DNA of 64,000 nucleotides from assembly GCF_963082655.1 (NCBI RefSeq), contig NC_081552.1, positions 123,852,458 to 123,916,457 on the forward strand, given 5' to 3'. The DNA is from Stomoxys calcitrans (taxonomy: Eukaryota > Arthropoda > Insecta > Diptera > Muscidae). A program made the translations under genes and the position numbers. The notes beneath the pieces were generated by a model. That model was given only the letters and a program-made list of their open reading frames with translations, was not told the origin of the DNA and did not search any database. Positions 63,320 to 64,000 of the stretch are shown in pieces (the first letter of the stretch is position 1; each line of letters starts with the position of its first letter).

Positions 63320-64000
63320 ATGGTAATCGTGTTGACGACAATGTCAACAGGATAACGACTGCACTAGTGGGGTCTTTCGAAGATGGTTGTCCTCTTCGAG
63401 AAAGGAAATCAGAAGAGATGGGGTTTTACCGGGTAAATACCCAACGATTGGGTATTTATTGTAAGGCACATATGTACGCTGGGGATGTACAGATATATAT
63501 CGGCAGTCCCAGGGATGAGATTGCTGAAAACATACGTCTGCTTAATCATGATATGTTAAGAGTCAGCTCGTGGGCGAAAGCCAGTGGCCTGTGTCTCAAC
63601 CATGTAAAGTCCAAGTGTGTTGTTGTCAGAAACATGCTGTCCCGTTTTTCATGTAATATGGGTATATTCATTAACGACGCTAGATCGTTTCTCATGCGAA
63701 GAACTTGGGCGTGGTTATTAATAGCACTCTGACTTGAAGTAATCATATCGACTCTGTCGTTGGTCAGGAATATTCAAAATTACGTGCTCTCTGGGCCACT
63801 CAGTCGGTTACTCCGCTGCGGGTTAGGTCTCTCTTGGAAAAGACATATCTTATTCCTGGCATTCTATACGACTGTGGGTTGTTTGCTAATTACGACTCGG
63901 TAAGTAGACGCAAACTAAACACCTTTTTTAATACCGCTACTCGTTTAAATTTGGCTTGAGACGGCGCGACTCCATCCCGAATACTCTTTATCCCTGTATG
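63320..64000 (+). pseudogene. Chimeric non-LTR remnant with mutated RT motif, cut by window end
   Basis: 63333-63420 matches the LOA-like copy at 30310-30375 (GACTGCACTAGTGGGGTC, TTGTCCTCTTCG.GAAAGGAAATCAG). At about 63420 it switches to a different RT: MYAGDVQIYIGSPRDEI (motif C, YAGD in place of YADD) and WAKASGLCLNHVKSKCVVVR, then after a frameshift LRALWATQSVTPLRVRSLLEKTYLIPGILYDCGLF. The Asp-to-Gly change alone should kill polymerase activity. Its 3' end lies beyond the window. Confidence 0.7.

Overview
This is nuclear DNA of an insect, most likely a higher fly (Diptera), and probably a calyptrate or muscid such as Musca, Stomoxys or Haematobia. The two host exons found are Pax6 (eyeless / twin of eyeless) exons with insect-style splice sites. 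Almost everything else is transposable-element DNA of fly type: Helitrons, DINE-1/Helentron-like elements, mariner, non-LTR retrotransposons, Ty3/gypsy and tRNA-derived SINEs. There are no operons, no bacterial ribosome-binding sites and no intact host gene. The species assignment is inference.

The standout is a complete, apparently intact Transib transposon (RAG1 superfamily) at 42812-48162. It has one uninterrupted 680-residue transposase on the minus strand (44291-46333) with RAG1-type catalytic and zinc residues. Its ends start with CACAGTG, the V(D)J recombination heptamer, and it is flanked by the 5-bp duplication CGACG. Its terminal inverted repeats are 1,431 bp each and identical on base-by-base reading. 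Transib repeats are normally tens of bases, so this is an unusual, very young, foldback-like Transib.

The host signal is two minus-strand exons, 60883-60933 (51 nt) and 59036-59197 (162 nt). Both are phase 1 to phase 1 and join in frame into an acidic linker followed by the first part of a Pax6 homeodomain, ending at the conserved homeobox intron position. The rest of the homeobox was not found below 59036, so most of the window may be one TE-filled intron of at least 59 kb. In Drosophila, ey and toy lie on Muller element F, which is known as the ancestral X in muscid flies.

Layout. 1-720: non-LTR remnant. 798-8245: Helitron copies with nested mariner and DINE units, ending in a large inverted repeat. 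8246-12545: DINE-like tandem repeats, a transposase fragment and a SINE. 12593-16111: hAT-like element, Helitron with captured SINE, DINE-like element, mariner MITE. 16300-24230: decayed Ty3/gypsy element interrupted by a LOA/R1-like non-LTR copy (itself holding a SINE) and DINE elements. 24424-28370: DINE element, foldback MITEs, Helitron. 28370-32995: long LOA/R1-like non-LTR copy. 32998-37990: second non-LTR pseudogene split by a 2.5-kb hAT-like element. 38229-42811: DINE element and a minus-strand non-LTR remnant with a DUF4780-like ORF. 42812-48162: Transib. 48597-58249: Helitrons and DINE elements with a rearranged mariner. 58250-62990: Pax6 exons bracketed by DINE elements. 63320-64000: chimeric non-LTR remnant cut by the window end.

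The elements are mostly nested, and several insertions can be ordered from target-site duplications and interrupted reading frames. Apart from the Transib, every element with coding potential shows frameshifts, stops or deletions.
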